Assembly (NCBI GenBank): GCA_031266775.1
Contig: JAISAQ010000011.1
Coordinates: 1 to 64,000 of the forward strand
Direction of reading: 5' to 3'
DNA from: Treponema sp.
GTDB lineage: Bacteria; Spirochaetota; Spirochaetia; Treponematales; Breznakiellaceae
Length of the DNA: 64,000 nucleotides
Shown: positions 9,657 through 18,445 of the stretch, piece by piece
Layout: each line of letters starts with the position of its first letter
How positions within the stretch are numbered: position 1 is the stretch's first letter
Notes under the pieces: generated by a model
Told to the model about the DNA's origin: nothing
The model's input: the letters and a program-made list of their open reading frames with translations, nothing else
The model's database searches: none
Translations under genes and position numbers: made by a program

Positions 9657-11027
9657 TTACGAAACGGCGGGCAGCGAAGCGAAGCTCTTTTCCAGATCCG
9701 CGTCGGTGGGAATATAATCGCTCATGGTCTTCGCGTTATAGTCCATGTAAGCCGACAGATCGAAATAGCCGGTTCCGGTCAATCCGAAAAGTATCACCTT
9801 TTTTTCTCCCGTGCGTTTACATTCAAGCGCCTCGTCAATGGCCGCCTTTATCGCGTGGGCCGATTCGGGCGCGGGCAGTATGCCTTCCGCCTTCATGAAA
9901 CGGACCGCGGCGTCAAAGACCCCCGTCTGTACTTCGGCCCTTGCCTCAATGTACCCGTCCCTGTACAGCTTTGACAGAACCGAATTCATCCCGTGGTAAC
10001 GGAGCCCTCCGGCGTGATTCGCGGACGGAATGAAACTGTTGCCCAGCGTGCACATCTTGATAAGGGGCGTGGTCTTCGCTGTATCGCCGAAATCGTAGGC
10101 ATAGCGGCCCCGTGTAAAGGAAGGGCAGGAGGCGGGCTCAACGGCGATAAAACGGGTCTTTGATTTTCCCGCCAGCTTTTCGCCCATGAACGGCGCGATA
10201 AGGCCGCCGAAATTTGATCCCCCTCCGGCGCAGCCGATGATGATGTCGGGCGTCACGCCGTACTTGTCCAGCGCCGCCTTTGCCTCCTGTCCTATAACGG
10301 ACTGGTGAAGCAGCACGTGGTTGAGCACGCTTCCCAAAACATAACGGCACTTGTCCGTCTTCACGGCCTTTTCAATGGCCTCCGAAATGGCGCACCCCAG
10401 GGAACCGCCGGTACCGGGATCATTCTCAAGGATCTTCTTCCCCGATTCGGTGGTTGTTGAAGGCGAAGGGACAAGACGCGCCCCGTAGGTTTCGATAAGC
10501 GCCTTGCGGCCGGGTTTCTGCACGGAACTGACTTTCACCATAAAAACCGTCAGGTCAAGGCCGTAAAAGGCACAGGCCATGGCCATGGCGGTGCCCCACT
10601 GCCCCGCCCCGGTCTCCGTGGTAAGGTTCGTGAGCCCTTCCTCTTTGGCGTAGAAAGCCTGGGCGGCCGCGGAATTGAGCTTGTGGCTCCCCGACGTATT
10701 GGTCCCCTCGAATTTATAGTAAATCTCCGCCTGAGTCCCCAGGGCTTTTTCCAGAAAATAGGCCCGGACAAGCGGCGCCGGCCTGTAGGCCCGGTAAAAT
10801 TCCCCTATACCGTCCGGAATGGGAATGAGGCGGGTAGCGTCGTCCAGTTCCTGCCTTACAGGCTCCCTGCAAAAAACGGCTTCCAGATCCGCCGCCGCCA
10901 CGGGTTTAAGGGTTCCCGGATGAAGCATGGGGTCCGGTTTTTCCTTCATATCGGCCCGTATGTTGTACCAGTACCTGGGGATCTCGTCTTCGGAAAGATA
11001 CAAACGGGCCGGAATTTTCGCTGCCAT
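9657..11027 (-). CDS. trpB: Tryptophan synthase beta chain, TrpB2 type
   Basis: RLYLSEDEIPRYWYNIRADM, EGTNTSGSHKLNSA, TETGAGQWGTAMA, GCAGGGSNFGG; ATG 11027 with upstream GGAGCG. Confidence 0.92.
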   Translation of the reverse strand: MAAKIPARLYLSEDEIPRYWYNIRADMKEKPDPMLHPGTLKPVAAADLEAVFCREPVRQELDDATRLIPIPDGIGEFYRAYRPAPLVRAYFLEKALGTQAEIYYKFEGTNTSGSHKLNSAAAQAFYAKEEGLTNLTTETGAGQWGTAMAMACAFYGLDLTVFMVKVSSVQKPGRKALIETYGARLVPSPSTTTESGKKILENDPGTGGSLGCAISEAIEKAVKTDKCRYVLGSVLNHVLLHQSVIGQEAKAALDKYGVTPDIIIGCAGGGSNFGGLIAPFMGEKLAGKSKTRFIAVEPASCPSFTRGRYAYDFGDTAKTTPLIKMCTLGNSFIPSANHAGGLRYHGMNSVLSKLYRDGYIEARAEVQTGVFDAAVRFMKAEGILPAPESAHAIKAAIDEALECKRTGEKKVILFGLTGTGYFDLSAYMDYNAKTMSDYIPTDADLEKSFASLPAVS

Positions 11028-11085
11028 GATGCGCTCCTTGTAAAAACATTCGTTGTCCGCGCGTATAACACACGCGGCGGCATAC

Positions 11086-11125
11086 GTTTCTGTATATAGA
11101 AACATATGTTACTATCAATAGAAAC
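11086..11125. promoter_or_regulatory. Tandem 18-bp palindromic operators upstream of trpB2
   Basis: GTTTCTGTATATAGAAAC (11086-11103) and GTTACTATCAATAGAAAC (11108-11125), centres 22 bp apart; TTGACA on the minus strand nearby at about 11139-11144. Confidence 0.7.
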
Positions 11126-11433
11126 ACAAGCGGATAGTTTTGTCAAGGGAATTTGGGAAAAATGCGGTAATTTCGAATTCAGAAAAACCACGGACCACAC
11201 GGACCAACGCGGACAAAATATACATTTGAAACTGAAACAGATTATGCCTGTCCGGTCCAAAACCCGGCCGGCTCTGCCTGTGAGGATTTCCGCATTTTTG
11301 AAATATAATCCCGCAATTTATAACAAACTCCCGTTCCTTTTACCCCGGACGATCAAGAATTTAATCCAGAGGAAGAAAAGTTCCGTAAACTGAAGTTTTT
11401 GGAATTTGGGATGTAAAAACACGGGGGACTGCC

Positions 11434-11625
11434 ATGGCGGAGATCTTTCAATTCGAGTTATATGAAAACAGATTTTCAAGGAGAATCCGAAGGCTGTACA
11501 GAACGGCGGCCAAAGGTCTTGCCGGAATCAGAAAGCGCCTTCTGCATTTTCTTAAAGACTCTGGATCTGTCACGGCGGCCGCGGAAGAAAAAAAGATCAT
11601 CAATTTCCACGCCACCTTCCGGTAA
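11434..11625 (+). CDS. Possible small basic protein
   Basis: 63-aa ORF with GGGGGA upstream of ATG; no recognised family. Confidence 0.25.
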   Translation: MAEIFQFELYENRFSRRIRRLYRTAAKGLAGIRKRLLHFLKDSGSVTAAAEEKKIINFHATFR

Positions 11626-11666
11626 ACGCATTGCAAGTTTATCTTCTATAATATACAACAATACCC

Positions 11667-12413
11667 ATGAACCTCATCTTGATAGAGGAACATGAACTGG
11701 GAAAGACTTTGTCCCGGCGGGACGAAAGGACGGTTCATCTTGTCAAGGTACTGCACAAAAAAACAGGAGACACGTTTGACGCGGGGGTCGTAGGCGGCGG
11801 CCGGGGCAGGGGGCGCATTGAAAAGATCAACCTTGACGGATCGCTGCGCATTTCCCTGCGCCTTGATGAAGATGCCCCGGCGCGGCTGCCTTTGCGCGCG
11901 GCGGTGGGTTTTCCCAGGCCCATTCAGCTGAGGCGGCTCCTGCGGGATCTTTCCAGCCTGGGGATATGCGCGGTCGATCTTCTGGGGACAGACCTTGGGG
12001 ATAAAAACTACCGCAATACAAGGCTCCTTGAGGACGGGGGCGCCAGGGCCGCGCTTGTCGAAGGCGCGTCGCAGTCGCGCGACACCACCATTCCGCCTGT
12101 CTCGTTTTTCGCGCCGCTTGACCAATGGCTCGCCGGGCGTCCCTGGGAAAAGGAGAACGCGGGGCCCGCCGCCCTTCCCCTGCTCATTGCCGCCGATAAT
12201 GTCCGGCCCGAAGGAGCCGTGTCGCGGCTTACCCCCACAAGACGGCCTGTGGTACTGGCCGTAGGGCCGGAACGGGGCTGGTCGGACCGGGAGCGGGACA
12301 TACTGGAAGACTCGGGCTTTCTGCGGCTGTCGCTGGGGGAACGCGCCCTGCGTACCGAAACTGCCTGTGTCGCCGCGGCGGTTTTGACGCTGGAAAAAAT
12401 GGGCGAATTATAA
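11667..12413 (+). CDS. rsmE: 16S rRNA (uracil1498-N3)-methyltransferase RsmE
   Basis: RRDERTVHLVKVLHKKTGDTFDAG, VGPERGWSDRERDILEDSGFLRLSLGERALRTETA. Confidence 0.93.
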   Translation: MNLILIEEHELGKTLSRRDERTVHLVKVLHKKTGDTFDAGVVGGGRGRGRIEKINLDGSLRISLRLDEDAPARLPLRAAVGFPRPIQLRRLLRDLSSLGICAVDLLGTDLGDKNYRNTRLLEDGGARAALVEGASQSRDTTIPPVSFFAPLDQWLAGRPWEKENAGPAALPLLIAADNVRPEGAVSRLTPTRRPVVLAVGPERGWSDRERDILEDSGFLRLSLGERALRTETACVAAAVLTLEKMGEL

Positions 12414-12428
12414 CAACCGGAGGTTTCC

Positions 12429-13256
12429 GTGATGAACCAGGATCAGGTAAAGGCAAAACTGCTTGCCATAGAAGACGCGCCGCTGGAATTTTCCCTTGTC
12501 TTCTCGGGCAAGTCAAGCAAAAAGGTCAACGGGCTTTACAAGCCCGAAAGCCGGGAGATCATCATACATAACAGAAATTTTATCTCCGGGGACGGACAGA
12601 ACGAAAACCTGCTTCTCTACACGGCAATACACGAATACGCGCATCATCTTCACGCCTGTTCCCGGGGCGGAACGCTGCAGGCGCGGGCGCATACCTCGGA
12701 ATTCTGGGCGATCTTTCACGGCCTCCTTGAAAAAGCCGAGTCGAAAAAAATCTACCGTGACGTTTTTCAGGGTTCACCTGAACTTGAAAAGCTGACTGAA
12801 ATAATCAGGGAAAAATTCCTCCTTAGAAACGGCAGCATCGTCAAGGAAATGGGAAAAGAACTCCTCAAGGCGCACGATCTGTGCACGTCCCTGGGGGTCC
12901 GTTTCGAGGACTATGTGGACCGGGTACTGTGCATACCGCGCACGGCGGCGAACATGGCGATAAGGATGCACCAGTACGACCTTGAACCGGCGGTGGGGGC
13001 GGACAACATGCGCTTCCTTGCGGGAATCAGAAACGAAGGGGACAGGGAAGAGGCCGAAAAGGCGCTCCTTGCGGGAAAAAGCCCCGACACGGTAAAGACG
13101 GCCTTCCGCCTTAAAAACTCAGGAGAAGATCCGGGCGGATCTCCGGGCGGAGATTCCGCGAAACTCCGCCTCGAAAAGGAAAAGACCAGGCTGGAGCGGA
13201 CCATTGAAACGCTGACAAAACGGCTTGCCGAAGTAAAAAAGGAACTTGCAGAGTAA
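12429..13256 (+). CDS. SprT-like putative zinc metalloprotease, coiled-coil C-terminus
   Basis: AIHEYAHHLHACSRGGTLQARAHTSEFWAIF (HExxH then HxxEFW). Confidence 0.65.
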   Translation: MMNQDQVKAKLLAIEDAPLEFSLVFSGKSSKKVNGLYKPESREIIIHNRNFISGDGQNENLLLYTAIHEYAHHLHACSRGGTLQARAHTSEFWAIFHGLLEKAESKKIYRDVFQGSPELEKLTEIIREKFLLRNGSIVKEMGKELLKAHDLCTSLGVRFEDYVDRVLCIPRTAANMAIRMHQYDLEPAVGADNMRFLAGIRNEGDREEAEKALLAGKSPDTVKTAFRLKNSGEDPGGSPGGDSAKLRLEKEKTRLERTIETLTKRLAEVKKELAE

Positions 13257-13267
13257 AACGTTCTTTT

Positions 13268-14053
13268 CTATGGCTCGAGCCCGAAAAATTTATTCGAATT
13301 TTCCCACAGCTGGGCCGCAAGCTCTTCAAGGTCAACTTCCAGCATTTCGGCAAGAAAGGCCGCGGTCAGAGGCAGATACCTGGGCATGTTGCGCTTGCCC
13401 CGGTAATCCGCCGGCACCATGAAAGGACTTTCCGACTCAATAAGAATACGATCAAGGGGCAGCACGCCGGCCGTTTCGTGGAGGTTCCGGGCGTTGCGGT
13501 AGGTCAGATTTCCCGCAAAGGAAAAATAGATGTTAAGATCGAGGGCTTTTTTGGCATATTCGGCATTTTCCGAGTAGCAGTGAAAAACCCCTCCCCTGGG
13601 CGGCAGCCTGTCCCGCAGTATGTCCAGCACATCGTGCCCCGCGTCCCGGTTGTGGATAACAACAGGCAGGTTAAGTTTCGCCGCCATATCCAGCTGCGTT
13701 ATAAAAAGTTCAATCTGGGACTTTTTGTCCCCGAATTTGCGGTAATAATCCAGGCCAATTTCCCCTATGGCAACAACACGGGGAAGCTGGACATTCCGTT
13801 CTATAATCCCCTGCCAGTCCCTGCCGGGATTTTGAACCTCCGACGGGCTTACCCCAATGGCGTGATACACGTTTACCGACGATTTCAGATTGTCATAGAT
13901 CCTGCCAAAATCGTGAAGGCTGTTGCAAATAGAGACAATACGGTTCACCGAGGCCTGCCGGGCCTCCTGAATAACTATAAGCTGCTCGATAGGGTCATCA
14001 ACTATGAGCCCTATATGGGCGTGAGTATCAAAATACTGCATGGCTTTGTCCAC
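13268..14053 (-). CDS. TatD-family hydrolase
   Basis: YFDTHAHIGL, VAIGEIGLDYYRKF, LPVVIHNRDA, ILIESESPFMVP. Confidence 0.92.
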   Translation of the reverse strand: MDKAMQYFDTHAHIGLIVDDPIEQLIVIQEARQASVNRIVSICNSLHDFGRIYDNLKSSVNVYHAIGVSPSEVQNPGRDWQGIIERNVQLPRVVAIGEIGLDYYRKFGDKKSQIELFITQLDMAAKLNLPVVIHNRDAGHDVLDILRDRLPPRGGVFHCYSENAEYAKKALDLNIYFSFAGNLTYRNARNLHETAGVLPLDRILIESESPFMVPADYRGKRNMPRYLPLTAAFLAEMLEVDLEELAAQLWENSNKFFGLEP

Positions 14054-14146
14054 AAGGTTAGATAGTAACTTTTTCCAAACTGGATATGGTTAGTATAGCA
14101 CAAAAAAAGACAGCCGTCAATCAAATATCCGGTAAATTATTTATGA

Positions 14147-15373
14147 ATGAAATACCGCTTGACAGCGGGCATGTTTCGCCTGGATACTATCCTACATAGT
14201 ATGATAGAAGGCAGCGCGGATATACGGCCCGCCGTAAAACTCCGTTACGGCATGGTCGGCGGAGGCCCGGGGGCGTTCATAGGCGACGTTCACCGTAAGG
14301 CCATAGCCCTCGACGGGCTGGCGGAAATTGTCTCGGGCTGTTTTTCCCGGTCGCCCGGTAATACCCTCGCGACGGGGCTTGCCCTTGGCATTCAGACGGA
14401 CCGGCTCTATAAAACCTTTGAGGAAATGGCCGAAGAGGAGGCAAAACGCCCCGACCGCATTGATTTTGCGGTCATTGTAACGCCAAACGCCGGTCATTAC
14501 CCCGCGGCAAAGGCCTTTTTAAGCCGGGGCATACCGGTTGTATGCGATAAACCGCTCTGTGTGGAAGAATCCGGCGCCGCTGAACTGGCCGGACTGGCAA
14601 AGCAAAAGGGGCTTCTCTTCGCGGTAACGTATACCTACACGGGAAATCCCGCCGTAAAGCACGCCAGGGAGCTTATCAGACAGGGCGAAATAGGAACAAT
14701 TCACTTTATCAACGCCGAATATCCCCAGGAATGGCTTCTTGCCCCGGCGGAAAAACAGGGAAGCAGGCAGGCCGCCTGGCGCACCGATCCCGCGCTGGCG
14801 GGCAAGTCCAACAGCGTGGGCGATTTGGGTTCCCACATAGAACACATGATCTCCTATCTTACCGGGCTCAGGATGACGTCGCTGTGCGCCAGGCTGGATA
14901 AAATAGGGGAAGGCCGCGTCCTTGACGACAACGCCGTTATCCTCCTTGAATACGAAGGGGGCGCCAAAGGGGTGTTCTGGACCAGCCAGGTCGCTTCAGG
15001 CTATGACAACGCCTTCCGGGTGCGGATCTTCGGCAGCAAGGGTTCCATTGACTGGAACGAAGAAACCTGCAACTACCTTACCCTTTCCCGCTTCGGCCGG
15101 CCTACTGTGCAGCTTTCCCGCGGCAGGGACCCCTTTCATCCCCATGCCCAGGGGTTTTCCCGCATTCCTTCCGGCCATCCGGAAGGCTACTTCGAGGCCA
15201 TGGCGAATATCTACAAAACCTACATAAACGCCCTTGTCAAACAGCGGAAAGGCGGGGCGCTTACCGAAGAAGACCTCGACTTCCCCAATGCCGCAGAAGG
15301 CGTCAACGGGGTCAGATTTATAGGCAAATGCGTTGAAAGCTCAAATAAAGGCGCGGCTTGGGTGAATTTTTAA
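14147..15373 (+). CDS. Gfo/Idh/MocA-family oxidoreductase
   Basis: YGMVGGGPGAFIGDVHRKAIAL, VVCDKPLCVEESGAAELA. Confidence 0.9.
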   Translation: MKYRLTAGMFRLDTILHSMIEGSADIRPAVKLRYGMVGGGPGAFIGDVHRKAIALDGLAEIVSGCFSRSPGNTLATGLALGIQTDRLYKTFEEMAEEEAKRPDRIDFAVIVTPNAGHYPAAKAFLSRGIPVVCDKPLCVEESGAAELAGLAKQKGLLFAVTYTYTGNPAVKHARELIRQGEIGTIHFINAEYPQEWLLAPAEKQGSRQAAWRTDPALAGKSNSVGDLGSHIEHMISYLTGLRMTSLCARLDKIGEGRVLDDNAVILLEYEGGAKGVFWTSQVASGYDNAFRVRIFGSKGSIDWNEETCNYLTLSRFGRPTVQLSRGRDPFHPHAQGFSRIPSGHPEGYFEAMANIYKTYINALVKQRKGGALTEEDLDFPNAAEGVNGVRFIGKCVESSNKGAAWVNF

Positions 15374-15383
15374 GGAGGCTGGC

Positions 15384-16376
15384 ATGTCACGACCTGTCAC
15401 ACTGTTTTCAGGACAATGGGCGGATCTTCCGTTTGATGAACTATGCGGAAAGGCGAAATCTTTCGGCTACGACGGCCTGGAAATCGCCTGTTGGGGCGGG
15501 CATCTGGACCTTAAAAAGGCGGCACTGGACCCTTCCTATGTTGAAGAACGCAAACAAATACTTGCCAAACACGGCCTTAAAACCTGGGCGCTGGGGACAC
15601 ACCTCATAGGCCAGTGCGTAGGGGATCTCTGGGACCCGCGCCTCGACGGGTTTGCACCGCCGGCGCTGGCCGGACAGCCCGAAAAGATCCGCGAATGGGC
15701 CATAGAATACATGAAGTACGCCCCCCGCGCCGCCAAAAACATGGGCGTCAAGGTGACGACGGGTTTCATGGGAAGCCCTGTGTGGAAATACTGGTATTCC
15801 TTTCCCCAGACCAGCGAGGAAATGATAGACGGCGCCTTTAAGGAGATCGTAAACCTGTGGACCCCCATCTTTGACGAATACGACAAATACGGAATCAAAT
15901 TCGCCCTTGAGGTACACCCCACGGAAATAGCTTACGACTACTACACCGCCGGGCGGCTTCTTGAGGAATTCAATTTCAGGCCGGTTCTCGGCTTTAACTT
16001 CGATCCGTCGCATCTTATTTGGCAGGGCGTTACCCCGCACGTCTTCCTCCGGGATTTCGCCACACATATTTACCACGTCCACATGAAGGACGCCGCGGTA
16101 ACGCTGGACGGCAAGGCGGGCATACTCGGATCGCACATTGCCTTCGGCGACACCCGCCGGGGGTGGAACTTCCGTTCCCTGGGCCACGGCAACGTCGATT
16201 TTGAAAACATCATCAGGGAACTCAACGCGGCCGGCTACGAAGGCCCCCTTTCGGTAGAATGGGAAGACTCCGGAATGGAGCGCGAATACGGCGCCAGGGA
16301 AGCCTGCGAATTTGTGCGGAAGATTGATTTTGCCCCTTCCGGCGTAGCCTTTGACGCCGCGCTGAAATCGGGCTGA
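15384..16376 (+). CDS. Sugar phosphate isomerase/epimerase (xylose isomerase-like TIM barrel)
   Basis: YDGLEIACWGGHLD, FALEVHPTEIAYDYYTA, FNFDPSHLIWQGV, HVHMKDA, GHGNVDFENIIRELNAAGYEGPLSVEWED. Confidence 0.92.
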   Translation: MSRPVTLFSGQWADLPFDELCGKAKSFGYDGLEIACWGGHLDLKKAALDPSYVEERKQILAKHGLKTWALGTHLIGQCVGDLWDPRLDGFAPPALAGQPEKIREWAIEYMKYAPRAAKNMGVKVTTGFMGSPVWKYWYSFPQTSEEMIDGAFKEIVNLWTPIFDEYDKYGIKFALEVHPTEIAYDYYTAGRLLEEFNFRPVLGFNFDPSHLIWQGVTPHVFLRDFATHIYHVHMKDAAVTLDGKAGILGSHIAFGDTRRGWNFRSLGHGNVDFENIIRELNAAGYEGPLSVEWEDSGMEREYGAREACEFVRKIDFAPSGVAFDAALKSG

Positions 16377-16576
16377 GGGGCAGGAAGAGGCCGCACGCGC
16401 CAACCGGAAAGCTCCCTTACGCCTGTTTGGCGGCGGGTCCGAAATGAAGAACCCCGCTGTTCCCCGCAGGCGGCTCATTTCCCTGTTGCTCCCGCCCTGA
16501 CAACAACGAAAGCCTCATACAACCGGTTTTTCGTGACGCAATGTCAGTCACTTTTTGCCTTTCCGCTTTGCCGTCT

Positions 16577-17128
16577 TCATTTTGTTGTATAGACGTAAGC
16601 TGTTGTTTGGTCTTCAGTTTTGAACCAAATATAAGCATTTACGCTGTCTGGAAGTCTCACAAAGTATACGGAATCCTTAAATGTAGAATATTTGTCCCTC
16701 TCTTTAACCGCGTCGCGGGCTTGCCGGGAGTAAGTAGTAAATTCTTCACCTTCGATCACGGTCCCTGATACTCCGGATAAAGCTTCTTCAAGAATTGAAG
16801 CAAATTTCTCTTGTGTTTCACAAGAAGCAGACACGACATTGATCTTAATATCGGAAAATGCATTCCGAATACCATTAACCGCAAGTCCGATAAGTCCAAT
16901 AATAATCATAATTATGATAATCGGAATTGCAAGTTTAATTCCTCCGATGTTGTCTTTGAGATTGACAGAAGTACCGCGGCTTATAGGTGAAGCTCCACCG
17001 CTTGAAGACAAGCCTTGTGCTGCTCGCGATTTTCGCTCACATCCTGCTGAACAATAAAGAGTTCCGTTGGGAGCGCTAGATCTCGCCGTCTCATACGTTC
17101 TACCACACTCTCTACAAGTGTGCACCAT
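16577..17128 (-). CDS. Membrane protein with N-terminal zinc-ribbon-like motif, unknown
   Basis: MVHTCRECGRTYE...LYCSAGCERKS plus a TM segment; SD before ATG 17128. Confidence 0.7.
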   Translation of the reverse strand: MVHTCRECGRTYETARSSAPNGTLYCSAGCERKSRAAQGLSSSGGASPISRGTSVNLKDNIGGIKLAIPIIIIMIIIGLIGLAVNGIRNAFSDIKINVVSASCETQEKFASILEEALSGVSGTVIEGEEFTTYSRQARDAVKERDKYSTFKDSVYFVRLPDSVNAYIWFKTEDQTTAYVYTTK

Positions 17129-17238
17129 TGTTTTCTCCTTTATTTTGACAACCAATGTTTTATGCGTATGTATTCATAAAGATTGCCTCCGCATACGCGG
17201 CACGCAAAAGTTTCGGCACAAGGCCGGTAACTTTCCAT

Positions 17239-18411
17239 TCACGCCCTCACGCTTTCCAGTGCTTTTACGATTGCGATGATCCGATCCGCGGCTTCCTGCG
17301 GATGCCCGGCATAGAGCTTATACAGATGAAACTGGTACAAGTTGTCTTTGGCAAAACCAGGCCATGCGATGTCTCCGCTATACCACGCGAAGCCTTTTTG
17401 AGAAGACGGCCTCACCCCGAACAACTCGCTCGTCTTTTCGTAGAGAGCTTTCCCCTCGGCACCGGCGGCATCTGCGGCATTAGCAGCCTGTACACACGTT
17501 TTGTCCCAGAGGTAGTTCATCTCAAACCAATATCTGCCACCCTTGATGGGAACATTGAGGTAATACCATCCGTCTTCCTCAAGGTACTCGGTATCAGTAC
17601 ATGCTTTTCCCACCAGCGCCGTAATAGGGCCTTTGAAAGCCTCCCAAGCCCGTTTGTCAAAATCCGTGGCGCCGCTTATCGCCAGCGCCGCCCGCACTGC
17701 GTCATCGTCCCTGGCGACCAATTTAAAAATCGCGTCTTCCATCTCCACATCCTCAGATTTTCCGCACAGCGACTTTATCGCCGCGATGAGTTGTTTCAGG
17801 TTTTCCCGCACGGGGATAACCATTTCCGTTGCGTTCTCCCGCGCACACGCTTCAAGCCAGGCGAGAATATCCTGCTTGAAGGAGAGCAGAATGTAGTCGT
17901 TTTTGCCAACGCCGGCCTTCGAGAAGTCTGACGGCTCGTGCCCGTCAACGGTGAGGTAGAGTACCGGTATGTGAACGCCGTGATTTTTCGTTTGGACAAA
18001 GGCGAAGTAGTCGGCCACCTGTCTTGGCTGGTCTCCTGCCCAAATTTTTACCTCGATGGGCACAAAAACCTTGCCGTCTTCAAGGGCGATGTCAATGCGG
18101 CGGTTTTCGTCAAGGACATACTCCACTGTCACCTTCGTATGCTCAGCGTCAAGCGGGAGTTTCTCCGGCAATTTGGGAGCAATGGTTTCCCAAAACAGGC
18201 GGAGATAACGGCTACCCTGGCAGTGCTTGCCCTGCGGATTCATCAGATCCGCGAGCACACGGCACATTATTACCTCTTTGTGCGCGATGCCGGAGACCTT
18301 GAAGATGTTGTATTTCTCCCCGGTCTTTTGCCACCGCTCCTCGAAGTCTTTGATGATGCCCGTAACATAAGTCAATAACTGACCGGCATTTTTTTCCGGC
18401 GATTGGTTCAT
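17239..18411 (-). CDS. PD-(D/E)XK nuclease superfamily protein
   Basis: RRIDIALEDGKVFVPIEVKIWAGDQPRQVADYFAF (D...ExK core). Confidence 0.8.
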   Translation of the reverse strand: MNQSPEKNAGQLLTYVTGIIKDFEERWQKTGEKYNIFKVSGIAHKEVIMCRVLADLMNPQGKHCQGSRYLRLFWETIAPKLPEKLPLDAEHTKVTVEYVLDENRRIDIALEDGKVFVPIEVKIWAGDQPRQVADYFAFVQTKNHGVHIPVLYLTVDGHEPSDFSKAGVGKNDYILLSFKQDILAWLEACARENATEMVIPVRENLKQLIAAIKSLCGKSEDVEMEDAIFKLVARDDDAVRAALAISGATDFDKRAWEAFKGPITALVGKACTDTEYLEEDGWYYLNVPIKGGRYWFEMNYLWDKTCVQAANAADAAGAEGKALYEKTSELFGVRPSSQKGFAWYSGDIAWPGFAKDNLYQFHLYKLYAGHPQEAADRIIAIVKALESVRA

Positions 18412-18445
18412 ACCATCACCGTCTTGACCAAGCTCTTAAAGCCAA

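Noticed and set aside
15441-16478. 345-aa minus-strand ORF opposite the sugar isomerase
   Set aside because: Antisense shadow ORF caused by GC-rich codon use; the plus strand has clear family motifs
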